NCBI GenBank assembly: GCA_000719105.1
Contig: JODX01000008.1
Coordinates: forward strand, 1 to 64,000
Source of the DNA: Streptomyces sclerotialus
GTDB lineage: Bacteria > Actinomycetota > Actinomycetes > Streptomycetales > Streptomycetaceae
Length of the DNA: 64,000 nucleotides
Reading direction: 5' to 3'
Part shown: positions 7,771-17,299 of the stretch, piece by piece
How positions within the stretch are numbered: the first letter of the stretch is position 1
How the letters are laid out: the number at the start of each line of letters is the position of its first letter
Translations under genes and position numbers: made by a program
The notes under the pieces: model-generated
The model's input: the letters and a program-made list of their open reading frames with translations, nothing else
Databases searched by the model: none
Told to the model about the DNA's origin: nothing

Positions 7771-9858
7771 CTACCGCTTCCCCGCCCCCAGTGCCCTGCC
7801 CGGAGGCGTGATGCCCGCGGGCACGGCCCGCTGCCGTGCCGGTGTGCCCGTCCAGCAGGTGCCGCGGCGGGCCAGGAGGCGGCCCAGCCAGAGTTCCAGG
7901 GAGACCAGGTCCGCCAAGCCGTCCAGCGGGACGGGCGCGCCCTCCACCCCCGCGCGGAGGGCCTTCCGGACGACCCTCGCCTCCACCAGGCCCGCCTCGG
8001 CGAGCAGCGGCGTGTCGAAGAGCCCCATCAGGGAGTCGACGGCCACCCGCAGCCCCGTGCGGGCCGCGGCGGCCGAGGACGCGTGGGAGGGTTCGCCCCA
8101 GCCGGGCGGCAGCTCCCCCACACCGGCTCCCTCCAGGACCGCACGGAGTATGGCGGCGCGGGCGCCGGGCTTGACGCGGAGGGACTCGGGGAGGGCGCGG
8201 CAGGCCCGTACGACCTGGTTGTCGAGGAAGGGTGCGTGCAGGCGCTGGAAGCGGACCTCGGCGGCCTGCTCCAGGACGCGGAGGTCGGCCGCGTGCCGGG
8301 CCAGCGCCGCACGCGCGCGGAAGTCGCCCGGCCGCTGCCCGGGACCCACGCCCGGGCGGGCGGACGTCGCGTTCAGGCGAACCGATACTTCGGCGAGCGC
8401 CTCACCGGTGAGCCAGCGTGCCGCGGGTCCGGGTCTGGCCCAGGCCAGCGCCGCGAGGGAGGCGCCGACCGCGCCTCCCGGCTCCTCGAAACGCTTGTGC
8501 AGGAGGCGGTCGGCGAGGCTCTCCACTCCCGTCGGGTACGGAGTGCGGGCCAGCTTCCGGGCCGCCGCGTACACGCGCGCGGGAACCATGATGGAACCGT
8601 CGGCCTTGGCCAGCGCGGCGACGGGACGGACCAGGTGCCGCCGCTTGCGGTCCATCAGGAGGTCCGCGAGCCGGGCCGGGTGGGCGTCCATGACCTGCCG
8701 GGCGCCGTACCCCGTGAAGTGGTCCGCGCTGCCCGAGGTGAGCCGTGCGCGGTGCCGGGCCGCCGTCACCAGTGAGGGCCCCGGCTCGTCCGTCAGCGGG
8801 CCCTCGAGGTCGGCGTACGGCAGCACCTCCTCGCCGCCCGCGACCACCACGTGGTGGAGGCGGGGGTTGGCCGCCAGGGTGCCCGCCCGTTCCAGTTCGG
8901 CCTCGCGTCCCCGGACGGCGAGGTCGTTGAAGGTGACGGCGAGCAGGCGCTCGCCCGCGCCCGTGCCGTGGCCCAGCACCGTGCCGGGGGCGCCGGGCAG
9001 CCCGGCGGCGAGCAGTGCCAGGGTGCCCGAGGCCGGCCCGCCGGAGAGGTCGGCGCCGATGCCCGGGACCGGCATGCCGCGGGCCGCCCTGCGCTCGGCC
9101 GGGCCCATGCCGGGAACCGGGCCGGGATCGATGTCCGCGCCGGGTACGTGCCGGGGGGCGGCCAGCCGGGTGCGGACGGCCTCCACGAGGGCGTCCCGGA
9201 CCCCGTCCACCGCGCTCGCCGGGTCGGCGGACGGCGCCGCGACCGCGAGGGACGCGACCGGCTCGTACCCGGCGATCTCCCGGGCCCCGGCCCGCAGGAT
9301 CAACGCGTGCCCCGGCGGTATGCGCCGCACCCCCTCGTACGGCGTCGAGTCCTGCAGGGCGGCCGGTACGTCGGGCGTGGCGAGCAGCGAAGCCAGGTGT
9401 CCCCAGTCGAGGTTGGCCTCGATGAGGTCGGCGAGGGGCAGAGCGGCCGTGGCGTAGGCCGTGCCGCCCGCCCAGGGCGTGTAGAAGACGGGGCGGGCGC
9501 CCGCGAGGTCGCCGCACACCGTCACCCGGCGCCCGACCCGGACGACGGCCGTGTAGCTGCCGGACCAGGCGGTGAGATGGCGCAGCGCGCCGCCGCGCGC
9601 GGCGAAGAGGGCCACCCTCAGCTGCTCGTCACTGGCACCGCAGGTGCCCAGGACCGCGATCCTGGTCTGCTCGTCGGCCTGGACGACGCGTACCTCGTCG
9701 GGGCGCCAGTCGCCGACGGCCCACAGCGGATCCGGGTCGCCCCACAGAAGTTGGGAGCCCACGGGGTGCACGGTCTCGCCGTCGTAGCCGGTGGCGCCGG
9801 CGGAGCCGATCACAGGAGCCGCAGCGGCGGTACTGCTCCACCCCACCAACCACCGCAT
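7771..9858 (-). CDS. asparagine synthetase-like / lasso-cyclase-like ATP-dependent ligase
   Basis: 695 residues from the ATG at 9858, preceded by GGAGG at 6 bases. The protein begins MRWLVG, so the Cys2 nucleophile of glutamine-hydrolysing asparagine synthetases is absent. The N-terminal half still follows the Ntn fold (SGSYTAVVRVG.. GDLAGARPVFYT). The C-terminal half has the synthetase layout with GADLSGGPASGTLALLAAG standing for the PP-loop SGGxDS (here SGGPAS). This layout is that of macrolactam/isopeptide-forming lasso cyclases (McjC type), which activate a carboxylate by adenylation. No lasso precursor, RRE or leader peptidase gene is visible beside it. Its substrate is therefore unknown. 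Confidence 0.75.
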   Translation of the reverse strand: MRWLVGWSSTAAAAPVIGSAGATGYDGETVHPVGSQLLWGDPDPLWAVGDWRPDEVRVVQADEQTRIAVLGTCGASDEQLRVALFAARGGALRHLTAWSGSYTAVVRVGRRVTVCGDLAGARPVFYTPWAGGTAYATAALPLADLIEANLDWGHLASLLATPDVPAALQDSTPYEGVRRIPPGHALILRAGAREIAGYEPVASLAVAAPSADPASAVDGVRDALVEAVRTRLAAPRHVPGADIDPGPVPGMGPAERRAARGMPVPGIGADLSGGPASGTLALLAAGLPGAPGTVLGHGTGAGERLLAVTFNDLAVRGREAELERAGTLAANPRLHHVVVAGGEEVLPYADLEGPLTDEPGPSLVTAARHRARLTSGSADHFTGYGARQVMDAHPARLADLLMDRKRRHLVRPVAALAKADGSIMVPARVYAAARKLARTPYPTGVESLADRLLHKRFEEPGGAVGASLAALAWARPGPAARWLTGEALAEVSVRLNATSARPGVGPGQRPGDFRARAALARHAADLRVLEQAAEVRFQRLHAPFLDNQVVRACRALPESLRVKPGARAAILRAVLEGAGVGELPPGWGEPSHASSAAAARTGLRVAVDSLMGLFDTPLLAEAGLVEARVVRKALRAGVEGAPVPLDGLADLVSLELWLGRLLARRGTCWTGTPARQRAVPAGITPPGRALGAGKR

Positions 9859-10619
9859 CGTCGCCTCCACAGCCTGTGGACAACCAGTGCACCGTACGAA
9901 CCGGGCACCATGCTGCCACGAAGGAAGCGCGCGGAGGGGCCTGTGCGACGGCTTGCACACCTTCGAATGCGCCCCGCTGCAGGACTGGTTGAAAGGCCCG
10001 CGACTCGCGCGGGCGATGCCCCGCACACTGCGCCCGGAACGCGCGCGCGGAGAGACGGAACGGTACCGCGGGACAATGACCACGGCGCCGCATCCGGGGG
10101 GACGACCCCGCCTCCGCGACCTGAATGCGCCCCCGATACGCTCCCCCGAAACGCCCAACGCGCCCTCAAGAGACGTGGTGGGAGCATTGATCACCGCCGC
10201 GGACAGCCGTCGAGATTCGGCCAATTCCTGTGCGATCTACGCGGCTTGCACACGCTCCGTACATGCCGCTCCGCACGCGCGGCCGACGTGCGGCCCGGGG
10301 AGCGGAGTTGCCCCCCGGACCGATCCGCCGCCCGCGGGGATGGAGGCGGCGGCGTCCCCCAGCCCACCGGATCCAGTACAGCGGGCCGACCCACGCACGG
10401 CCCATCGAAGCGCTGCCGGTGTGGCCGGAGAAGGTCGCACGGACGGGCGCACGGCCACACAACGGGAGCGCGCCGCAACAGTCCGTACAGACGTACGGAC
10501 CACAATCCCGCCATCCGGAAATACGCCCCTTAACGCGTGGGATGCGGCGAACTACGCTGGGTTTACGAATGCCGCGTGCGTATGCCGCCGCGGCAGCCGT
10601 CTGTGTCGAGGGGTGGCGC
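9859..10619. other. long intergenic region between divergent genes
   Basis: 761 bases. I checked both strands for a short peptide gene with a ribosome site and found none I would support. An ATG at 10075 opens a long frame, but it runs on out of frame with the regulator at 10620. The clearest element is the inverted repeat at 10481-10500. The stretch is less GC-biased by codon position than its neighbours and is probably regulatory. Confidence 0.4.
10481..10500. promoter_or_regulatory. inverted repeat GTCCGTAC-4-GTACGGAC
   Basis: Perfect 8-bp arms separated by AGAC, 120 bases before the regulator start codon. This is an operator-like element upstream of the sporulation-associated gene. Its binding protein is unknown. 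Confidence 0.45.
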
Positions 10620-12044
10620 ATGTCCAGGGAGCAACGCGGGCCGAACGAAAAGCTCGGCGCCGTTCTCGCCCTCGCGGGAATCAGCAACGCCGGACTCGCG
10701 CGGCGTGTCAACGACCTCGGCGCGCAACGCGGGTTGACCCTTCGCTACGACAAGACCTCGGTCGCGCGCTGGGTCTCGAAGGGCATGATCCCCCAGGGCG
10801 CCGCGCCGCACCTCATCGCCGCCGCGATCGGCCAGAAGCTGGGCCGTCCGGTGCCGCTCCACGAGATCGGCCTGGCGGATGCGGACCCCGCGCCGGAAGT
10901 GGGACTCGCCTTCCCGAGAGACGTCGGCCAGGCGGTGAAGTCGGCGACGGAGCTCTACCGGCTCGACCTCGCCGGACGCCGGGCCGGCTCCGGCGGCATC
11001 TGGCAGTCGCTGGCCGGATCGTTCGCAGTAAGCGCATACGCAACGCCCGCCTCGCGGTGGCTGATAACCCCGGCCGACAGTTCGGTGGCCCGCGACGCCG
11101 GTCCCGCCGAGGGCTCCGGCGCGGCGCTGAAAGTCGGTCACAGCGATGTGCAGAAGCTCCGTGAGGCCGCGGAGGACGCCCGGCGCTGGGACTCCAAGTA
11201 CGGGGGCGGCGACTGGCGTTCGTCCATGGTGCCCGAGTGCCTGCGGGTGGAGGCGGCGCCGCTGCTGCTCGGCTCGTACTCGGACGAGGTGGGCCGGGCC
11301 CTGTTCGGAGCGTCCGCGGAACTCACCCGCCTCGCAGGCTGGATGGCTTTTGACACGGGTCAACAGGAGGCCGCCCAGCGCTACTACATCCAGGCGCTGC
11401 GCCTCGCGCGCGCGGCCGCCGACGTGCCCCTCGGGGGCTACGTCCTGGCATCGATGTCGCTCCAGGCCACCTACCGCGGCTTCGGCGACGAGGGCGTCGA
11501 CCTCGCGCAGGCCGCCCTGGAACGCAACAGAGGTCTGGCCACCGCCCGCACAATGAGCTTCTTCCGCCTCGTCGAGGCACGTGCCCACGCGCGCGCGGGC
11601 GACGCCCAGGCGGCCGGCGCGGCACTCAAGGCGGCCGAGGGCTGGCTGGAGCGGGCCCGCGACGGCGACCAGGACCCGTCCTGGCTCGGCTTCTACTCGT
11701 ACGACCGTTTCGCGGCCGACGCCGCGGAGTGCTATCGCGACCTCAAGGCCCCCCGCCAGGTCCGCCGCTTCACCGAGCAGGCCCTGTCCCGACCCACCGA
11801 GGAGTTCGTCCGCTCCCACGGCCTGCGCCTGGTCGTCTCCGCGGTCGCCGAACTGGAGTCGGGAAACCTGGACGCGGCCTGCGAACAGGGCGTACGGGCG
11901 GTCGAGGTCGCCGGGCGCATCTCGTCGGCCCGGACCACCGAGTACGTCAAGGACCTCCTGCACCGGCTGGAGCCGTACGGCGACGAACCGCGCGTGGTGG
12001 AACTGCGGGAGCGCGCACGGCCGCTGCTGATGGCACCGGCCTAG
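10620..12044 (+). CDS. sporulation-associated TPR-like regulator (SCO4114-type)
   Basis: 474 residues from the ATG at 10620, preceded by GAGGGG. Residues 1-70 look like a weak helix-turn-helix ([21 protein letters not shown].. [14 protein letters not shown]). The rest is helical with tetratricopeptide-like repeats ([64 protein letters not shown]). The S. coelicolor counterpart, as I recall SCO4114, is called sporulation associated protein, but its mechanism is not established. The architecture suggests a peptide- or protein-responsive DNA-binding regulator. It stands alone with a long upstream region. Confidence 0.75.
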   Translation: MSREQRGPNEKLGAVLALAGISNAGLARRVNDLGAQRGLTLRYDKTSVARWVSKGMIPQGAAPHLIAAAIGQKLGRPVPLHEIGLADADPAPEVGLAFPRDVGQAVKSATELYRLDLAGRRAGSGGIWQSLAGSFAVSAYATPASRWLITPADSSVARDAGPAEGSGAALKVGHSDVQKLREAAEDARRWDSKYGGGDWRSSMVPECLRVEAAPLLLGSYSDEVGRALFGASAELTRLAGWMAFDTGQQEAAQRYYIQALRLARAAADVPLGGYVLASMSLQATYRGFGDEGVDLAQAALERNRGLATARTMSFFRLVEARAHARAGDAQAAGAALKAAEGWLERARDGDQDPSWLGFYSYDRFAADAAECYRDLKAPRQVRRFTEQALSRPTEEFVRSHGLRLVVSAVAELESGNLDAACEQGVRAVEVAGRISSARTTEYVKDLLHRLEPYGDEPRVVELRERARPLLMAPA

Positions 12045-12186
12045 CCGGCCTCGGCAGGGGTCCGGCCCGTCGCCTTGCCCCGCGGCCGGCGCGCGGACCC
12101 GGCCATGCTCATGACTTCGGGCGCCCCGCGGGTTTGAGGGCGTTGTCAGTGGCGCAGTGCACTATCGGAGTCGGGAGGTGGGGCGA

Positions 12187-13410
12187 GTGCTGCAGCGGGG
12201 CCCGTACGGCATCGCGTACGACTGTGACGTGCTGGTGATCGGCGGCGGGATCGTCGGCCTGTCGACCGCGTACGCCATCACCCGGGCCGCCCCGGGCACC
12301 CGCGTGACGGTGCTGGAGAAGGAGCGGGGCCCGGCCCGCCACCAGACGGGGCGCAACAGCGGGGTGATCCACAGCGGGATCTACTACCGTCCGGGCTCCC
12401 TCAAGGCGCGGTTCGCGGTGCGGGGCGCCGCCCAGATGGTGAAGTTCTGCGCAGAGTACGGCCTCCCCCACGCCGTCACCGGAAAGCTGATCGTCGCCAC
12501 CGAACGCCGCGAGCTGCCCCGGCTGCACGCCCTGGTCCAGCGCGGCCGGGAGAACGGCATACCGGTGCGGGAGCTGGTCCCGGCCCAGATGTCCGAGTAC
12601 GAGCCGCGGGTGCGGGGCGTCGCCGCGATCCACGTCGGCACGACGGGCGTCTGCGACTTCGCGGCCGTCGCCCGGCAGCTCGCGGACGCCTCCGGCGCGG
12701 AGATCCGGTACGAGGCGGAGGTCGTCCGGATCGACCGGCGCCCGGCACTCGGCGTGGCCGTCCGCACGGGTGACGGCACGGTTGTCCGCGCGCGCGTGCT
12801 GGTCAACTGCGCCGGGCTGCACTGCGACGAGGTCGCCCGCCTCGCCGGGGACGAGCCCGGCATGCGGATCGTGCCCTTCCGGGGCGAGTACTACACACTG
12901 CGGCGCCCGGAGCTGGTGCACGGACTGGTCTATCCGGTGCCCGACCCGGCGTTCCCCTTCCTCGGCGTGCATCTGACCCGGGGTATCGACGGGGACGTCC
13001 ACATAGGACCGAACGCGGTGCCGGCGCTCGCCCGCGAGGGCTACGGCCGGTTCGTCGTACGGCCGCGCGAGCTGGGCGCCACGCTGGCCTGGCCCGGCTC
13101 CTGGCGGATCGCCGGGCGGCACTGGCGGTACGGGGCGGGAGAGCTGCGGCGCTCGCTGTCCAGGGCGGCGTTCACCCGTGAGGTCCAGCGGCTGCTGCCG
13201 GCGGTGACCGAGGAGGACCTCGTGCCCACGGCGGCCGGGGTACGGGCGCAGGCGGTCCTGCGGGACGGCACCCTGGTGGACGACTTCCTGATCCGGGAGG
13301 CCCCGCGCACCGTGCACGTGCTGAACGCGCCGTCCCCCGCCGCCACCGCCTCGCTGCCCATCGGCCGGGAAGTGGGGCGCAGGGCACTGGCGGCACTGGC
13401 CGGGACGTAG
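12187..13410 (+). CDS. lhgO: L-2-hydroxyglutarate oxidase (LhgO)
   Basis: 407 residues from the GTG at 12187, which has GGGAGGTGGGG just upstream. GTGs at 12157 and 12178 are in frame but lack spacing. The FAD Rossmann motif is VLVIGGGIVGLSTAYAI near the start. RHQTGRNSGVIHSGIYY is the hallmark of this DAO-type family, and a GLHCDEVARLAG segment and the C-terminal AQAVLRDGTLVDDF follow. The enzyme oxidises L-2-hydroxyglutarate, a side product of central metabolism, to 2-oxoglutarate. It ends 141 bases before trmB. Confidence 0.9.
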   Translation: MLQRGPYGIAYDCDVLVIGGGIVGLSTAYAITRAAPGTRVTVLEKERGPARHQTGRNSGVIHSGIYYRPGSLKARFAVRGAAQMVKFCAEYGLPHAVTGKLIVATERRELPRLHALVQRGRENGIPVRELVPAQMSEYEPRVRGVAAIHVGTTGVCDFAAVARQLADASGAEIRYEAEVVRIDRRPALGVAVRTGDGTVVRARVLVNCAGLHCDEVARLAGDEPGMRIVPFRGEYYTLRRPELVHGLVYPVPDPAFPFLGVHLTRGIDGDVHIGPNAVPALAREGYGRFVVRPRELGATLAWPGSWRIAGRHWRYGAGELRRSLSRAAFTREVQRLLPAVTEEDLVPTAAGVRAQAVLRDGTLVDDFLIREAPRTVHVLNAPSPAATASLPIGREVGRRALAALAGT

Positions 13411-13535
13411 GCCTCCGGCCGGGCACGCGGATACGAGCGCCCGGTGTCGGAGGCACCGGATCAGGGCGGCCCTCGACCCCGCGGCACACCACGCGCCGCC
13501 CGGACCGAGCGGAGCGGTTCCCGCGCTCGCGCACG

Positions 13536-13541
13536 TAAAAT
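13536..13541 (+). promoter_or_regulatory. -10 element TAAAAT for leaderless trmB
   Basis: TAAAAT lies 10 bases before the GTG at 13552 and no ribosome site is present, so transcription probably starts at or near the start codon. Confidence 0.5.
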
Positions 13542-13551
13542 CGACCGCATT

Positions 13552-14484
13552 GTGTCTGACTCCGCCCACACCCCCGACGCCCCCGACTCCGCGCCCGCCC
13601 CGCGGAGCACTCGCCCCAAGGGAGAGCCCCGGTTCCCCGACGGGCCGCAGGCGGACCCGGCCGGGTCGCACTTCGAGCGGCGGATCCGGAGTTTCCAGCC
13701 GCGGCGCAGCCGGGTCACGGCGGGCCAGGCGGACGCCCTGCAGCGGCTGTGGCCCAAGTGGGGGCTCGACATCGACGGGAGCCGGACGCTCGACCTGTCC
13801 GAGCTGTTCGGCAACGCCAACCCCGTCGTGCTGGAGATCGGCTTCGGCATGGGCGAGGCGACCGCCCAGATGGGCGCCGACGACCCGGACACCAACATCC
13901 TCGCCGTCGACGTGCACACCCCCGGCCAGGGAAATCTGCTGAACCTCGCCGACCGCAACGGGCTGACCAACATCCGGGTCGCCAACGGCGACGCGATCAT
14001 CCTGCTGCGCGAGATGCTCGTCCCCGACGCGCTCGACGGGCTCCGCGTGTACTTCCCCGACCCCTGGCCCAAGAAGCGGCACCACAAGCGCCGGCTGATC
14101 CAGCCGGAGTTCCTGACACTCGCCGCGACGCGGCTCGGGCCCGGGGCGCTGCTGCACTGCGCGACCGACTGGGAGCCGTACGCCGAGCAGATGCTCGAGG
14201 TCCTGACGGCGCACCCGGACTTCGAGAACACCCAGTCCGACGGCGGTTACGCGCCACGTCCCGCGTTCCGGCCCCTGACCCGTTTCGAAGGCCAGGGACT
14301 GGACAAGGGTCATGTGGTGAACGACCTGCTCTTCCGGCGCGTACAGCATCAGGACGTACCGCTCCGGGAACACCACGACGTACCGTCCCGGGACCACCAC
14401 CCGGAGCAGTCCGGACCCGCGGAATTCCGGCGGGAGCAGCCGGCACCGTCAGACGTAACCGAGCAGCCCACCACCGGCGCCTGA
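13552..14484 (+). CDS. trmB: tRNA (guanine-N7)-methyltransferase TrmB
   Basis: 310 residues from the GTG at 13552. An upstream GTG at 13444 is open but unlikely. The protein methylates G46 in the variable loop of tRNA using SAM. Visible signatures are the SAM motif VLEIGFGMGEAT, the LAVDVHTPG acidic segment and the diagnostic YFPDPWPKKRHHKRRL. The first 50 residues are Pro/Ala/Ser-rich and the last 45 (REHHDVPSRDHH and onward) are a low-complexity extension beyond the usual family end. It is probably leaderless. PrsW follows after 108 bases. Confidence 0.93.
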   Translation: MSDSAHTPDAPDSAPAPRSTRPKGEPRFPDGPQADPAGSHFERRIRSFQPRRSRVTAGQADALQRLWPKWGLDIDGSRTLDLSELFGNANPVVLEIGFGMGEATAQMGADDPDTNILAVDVHTPGQGNLLNLADRNGLTNIRVANGDAIILLREMLVPDALDGLRVYFPDPWPKKRHHKRRLIQPEFLTLAATRLGPGALLHCATDWEPYAEQMLEVLTAHPDFENTQSDGGYAPRPAFRPLTRFEGQGLDKGHVVNDLLFRRVQHQDVPLREHHDVPSRDHHPEQSGPAEFRREQPAPSDVTEQPTTGA

Positions 14485-14579
14485 CCGCCCCCGGCGGGAA
14501 CGCGCGAGGCACCGCACAGCACCACTGAGCACGGCTCCCACCTCACGCGGCACCGTCGCGGCCGGCGCCCATCCCTCGT

Positions 14580-14585
14580 TAGGGT
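14580..14585 (+). promoter_or_regulatory. -10 element TAGGGT for leaderless PrsW gene
   Basis: TAGGGT is 7 bases before the GTG at 14593 with no ribosome site between, the pattern of a leaderless transcript. Confidence 0.5.
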
Positions 14586-14592
14586 CGATGCC

Positions 14593-16092
14593 GTGGCCAC
14601 CTTTCACCCGTCCCCGACGCACCCCGGGGGGCCCTTCGGCCCCGGTGGTCCCGGCGGACCCTCCGGCCCCGGCGGTCCGCCCGCCCCGGGTCCCGCCGGC
14701 TTCCCGCCCGGTCCGGGGCGCCCCGCGCGCTGGTGGCAGCGCAAGGGAGTCCGGTACGGCGCACTGATCACCCTGCTCGCGCTCTCCGGACTGGTCATCC
14801 TCGCCCTGGTCCGCGAGCAGACCGGTACGGACGGGTTCCTCGTCGGCCTGGGCCTGGCGGTGCTGCCCGTACCGCCGCTGATAGCCGCGTTCCGCTGGCT
14901 GGACCGGGTGGCGCCCGGACCCTGGCGGAACCTGCTGTTCTCCTTCGCCTGGGGGGCGTGCGCGGCCGCGCTGATAGCCATCGTCGCCAACAGCTTCGCG
15001 GTCCAGTGGATAGCGACGGCCACCGCCGACCCGTCCAGCGCGAACACCCTCGGCGCGACCGTCATAGCGCCCGTCGTGGAGGAGAGCGCGAAGGCGGCGG
15101 CGGTCCTGCTGGTCTTCCTCTTCCGCCGCCGGGACTTCACCGGGATCGTGGACGGGGCGGTGATAGCCGGGGTCACCGCGACCGGCTTCGCCTTCACCGA
15201 GAACATCCTCTACCTCGGCACGGCCTTCGGGACCGACCGGCTCGCCGGCGACAGCGGCATCGCCTCCGTCACGGCCGCGACCTTCTTCGTCCGCGTGATC
15301 ATGTCGCCCTTCGCCCACCCGCTGTTCACGGTGCTCACGGGCATCGGATTCGGCATCGCGGCGCTCTCCGCGGACCGTCAGCGCGTCCGCCGCGTCCTCC
15401 TCCCGGTCGCCGGACTCCTGCTCGCCATGGGCATGCACGCCCTGTGGAACGGCTCGACGACCTTCGGCGAGTTCGGCTTCTTCGCGGTGTACGCCGTGTT
15501 CATGGCACCCGCGTTCGCCCTGCTGACCTGGCTGGTCATCTGGATCCGGCAGCGGGAACTGCGCACGGTGCGGGAGGAACTGCCCGCCTACGCGGCCGCC
15601 GGCTGGCTCACCCCGCCCGAGCCGTACGCCCTCGGCTCCCTGCGGGCCCGCCGGCTGGCCCGCGAGTACGCCGCGCACCACTGGGGCAAGGCGGCGGCCC
15701 GGTCGGTCGCCGAGTACGAGACGTACGCCACCTCACTCGCCTTCCTGAGGCACCGGGGCCGCCGCGGCCGGGCGGGCGCCGACTTCGTCGTACGGGAGCG
15801 GGAGCTGCTCTTCGCGCTGTGGCGGCGCCGGGAGACCGCACGGCCCGCACTCACCTACGGGGCGAGGGCCGCCGCCCCGGCCCCGGCGCCCCGGGCGGCC
15901 TGGGGGGCGTGGGGGGCGTGGGGCGCGTACGGGTACGGCGGACCCGGCCACGGGCAGGGACAGGGACAGGGACAGGGACAGGGGTACGGATACGGCTACG
16001 GACAGGTGCCGGCGTACGGGACGGGCCCCGGGCCCGCGGCGCCGTATCCCGCGTACGACGCCACCGGCGCGCACAACCCCTACCGGTCCTGA
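14593..16092 (+). CDS. PrsW-family intramembrane metalloprotease
   Basis: A 499-residue membrane protein. A Gly/Pro-rich cytoplasmic head (1-45) precedes about eight hydrophobic helices between residues 50 and 320. The catalytic signatures of the PrsW/CAAX superfamily are present: PVVEESAK, FAFTENILYL, FAHPLFTVLTG and MHALWNG supply the Glu and His ligands. The C-terminal 180 residues are soluble and end in a Gly/Gln/Tyr-rich repeat (GQGQGQGQGYGYGYGQ). B. subtilis PrsW cleaves the anti-sigma factor RsiW, but the substrate here is unknown and no anti-sigma gene is adjacent. Confidence 0.85.
   Translation: MATFHPSPTHPGGPFGPGGPGGPSGPGGPPAPGPAGFPPGPGRPARWWQRKGVRYGALITLLALSGLVILALVREQTGTDGFLVGLGLAVLPVPPLIAAFRWLDRVAPGPWRNLLFSFAWGACAAALIAIVANSFAVQWIATATADPSSANTLGATVIAPVVEESAKAAAVLLVFLFRRRDFTGIVDGAVIAGVTATGFAFTENILYLGTAFGTDRLAGDSGIASVTAATFFVRVIMSPFAHPLFTVLTGIGFGIAALSADRQRVRRVLLPVAGLLLAMGMHALWNGSTTFGEFGFFAVYAVFMAPAFALLTWLVIWIRQRELRTVREELPAYAAAGWLTPPEPYALGSLRARRLAREYAAHHWGKAAARSVAEYETYATSLAFLRHRGRRGRAGADFVVRERELLFALWRRRETARPALTYGARAAAPAPAPRAAWGAWGAWGAYGYGGPGHGQGQGQGQGQGYGYGYGQVPAYGTGPGPAAPYPAYDATGAHNPYRS
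15954..15983 (+). repeat. CAGGGA hexamer tandem repeat in PrsW gene
   Basis: About five copies of CAGGGA encode the Gly-Gln run in the PrsW C-terminus. A length change in whole hexamers keeps frame. Confidence 0.8.
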
Positions 16093-16233
16093 CCGGTCCT
16101 GACCGGTCTCAGCCGGCGTCCGTGCCCCGCGGCACGGAGCCGAGAAGTCATGCCTTGTGTCAACGCCCGAGCCGGACGCACGGATTCCGCGCGCCCGGCC
16201 AAGGGTTCGTGAACGATCTGCGGCAGGCAGGTG

Positions 16234-17277
16234 TCAGGGGTTGAGGCCCTTGTCCCGCAGCCACGCCAGCGGGTCGATGCCCGAGCCGTCGCCGGTGTGG
16301 ACCTCCAGGTGGAGGTGGGCCCCGGTGACGTTGCCCGTGGCGCCCACGCGGCCGATGACGTCGCCGGTCGTGACCTTCTGGCCGACGCTGACGCTGATCG
16401 ACGACTGGTGGGCGTACCAGATCTCGGTGCCGTCGTCGAGGGTGAGCACGGTCTTGTAGCCGTACGAGCCGTCGTAGCCCGCCTGGGTGATCGTGCCGCT
16501 GTGGACCGCCTTGAGCAGGGTGCCCGTGGGCGCGGCGAAGTCGAGACCGGTGTGGTAGCCGGAGGACCAGTACGCACCGGCCTGACCGAAGGTCGAGCTG
16601 ATGGTGTACGCGGAGGTCGGCAGCGCGTACTGCTTGGCCAGCTTCGCCAGCCGCTCGGCCTCGGCCTTCTTCGCGGCCTCCTCCTCCGCCTTCTTCTTGG
16701 CGGCGGCTTCCTTCTTCTCGGCGGCCTCGCGCTCCTCGGCGGCACGCTCGGCGGCCTCCTGCGCGGCCTTCTCCTCGGCGGCCGCCGCGGCGGCGGCGTC
16801 GACCTGGTCCTGCTGCGACTCGGCCTGCTGCATGATGCGGGCGCGCAGCACCTCGCCGGCGTCGGTGGTGCCCTCCCCGGTGTCGGCGGTGGAGAGGCCG
16901 GCGGTGCTGAGCGCGGCGACAGAAGCCTGCGCTTCCTCGTCGTCACCGGAGAACACCGAGCCGACGTTCGGCAGGTCGGGCATCGATATGGAGACCGGCG
17001 GCTTGCCGGTCTGCGCGGTGGCCATGCCGCCGGCGCCGACGGCGGCTATGACGCCCACGCCCAGAACGGTGGAGCTGCGGGCGAGACCTCCGCCGCGCTG
17101 CTTGGCGACACGGTGCCGGCCGCGCACGGGACGGACGGTGTCCGCCGTGGGGTTCCACTCCTGCCAGGGACCCTCGTTCTCGCTGTCGTAGGTGCCGTAG
17201 CCGAAGGTGTCGCCGTTCTGCTGGCGCGGCAGGGAGGGATCGACCGGAGTGTCGGTCGCGAGCCGGTTGGACGCCAC
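16234..17277 (-). CDS. M23 (LytM-type) peptidoglycan endopeptidase
   Basis: 347 residues from the GTG at 17277, which has GGAAAGGAG about 9 bases upstream. A basic head and hydrophobic segment (STVLGVGVIAAVGAGGMATAQ, about 68-88) act as signal anchor. An Ala/Glu/Lys-rich coiled coil runs at about 150-215. The M23 domain at about 225-340 carries the zinc ligands HTGLDFAAPTGT and AHLHLEV. The enzyme cuts peptide cross-links in the wall during growth or spore germination. A ydaO-type c-di-AMP riboswitch lies in its leader, which links its expression to cell-wall and osmotic signalling. Confidence 0.93.
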   Translation of the reverse strand: MASNRLATDTPVDPSLPRQQNGDTFGYGTYDSENEGPWQEWNPTADTVRPVRGRHRVAKQRGGGLARSSTVLGVGVIAAVGAGGMATAQTGKPPVSISMPDLPNVGSVFSGDDEEAQASVAALSTAGLSTADTGEGTTDAGEVLRARIMQQAESQQDQVDAAAAAAAEEKAAQEAAERAAEEREAAEKKEAAAKKKAEEEAAKKAEAERLAKLAKQYALPTSAYTISSTFGQAGAYWSSGYHTGLDFAAPTGTLLKAVHSGTITQAGYDGSYGYKTVLTLDDGTEIWYAHQSSISVSVGQKVTTGDVIGRVGATGNVTGAHLHLEVHTGDGSGIDPLAWLRDKGLNP

Positions 17278-17299
17278 GTGGGCGTGCTCCTTTCCTTCC

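Noticed and set aside
7771..9858. Reading the asparagine-synthetase-like gene as a normal AsnB
   Set aside because: The Cys at position 2 needed for glutamine hydrolysis is not present and the PP-loop is altered (SGGPAS).
10075..10620. Possible peptide gene from ATG 10075 in the leader of the sporulation regulator
   Set aside because: No ribosome site (GACAAT lies at the ATG), no codon bias, runs past the next start in another frame.
12109..14400. 763-codon minus-strand frame over lhgO and trmB
   Set aside because: It spans two clear plus-strand genes, with no domain.
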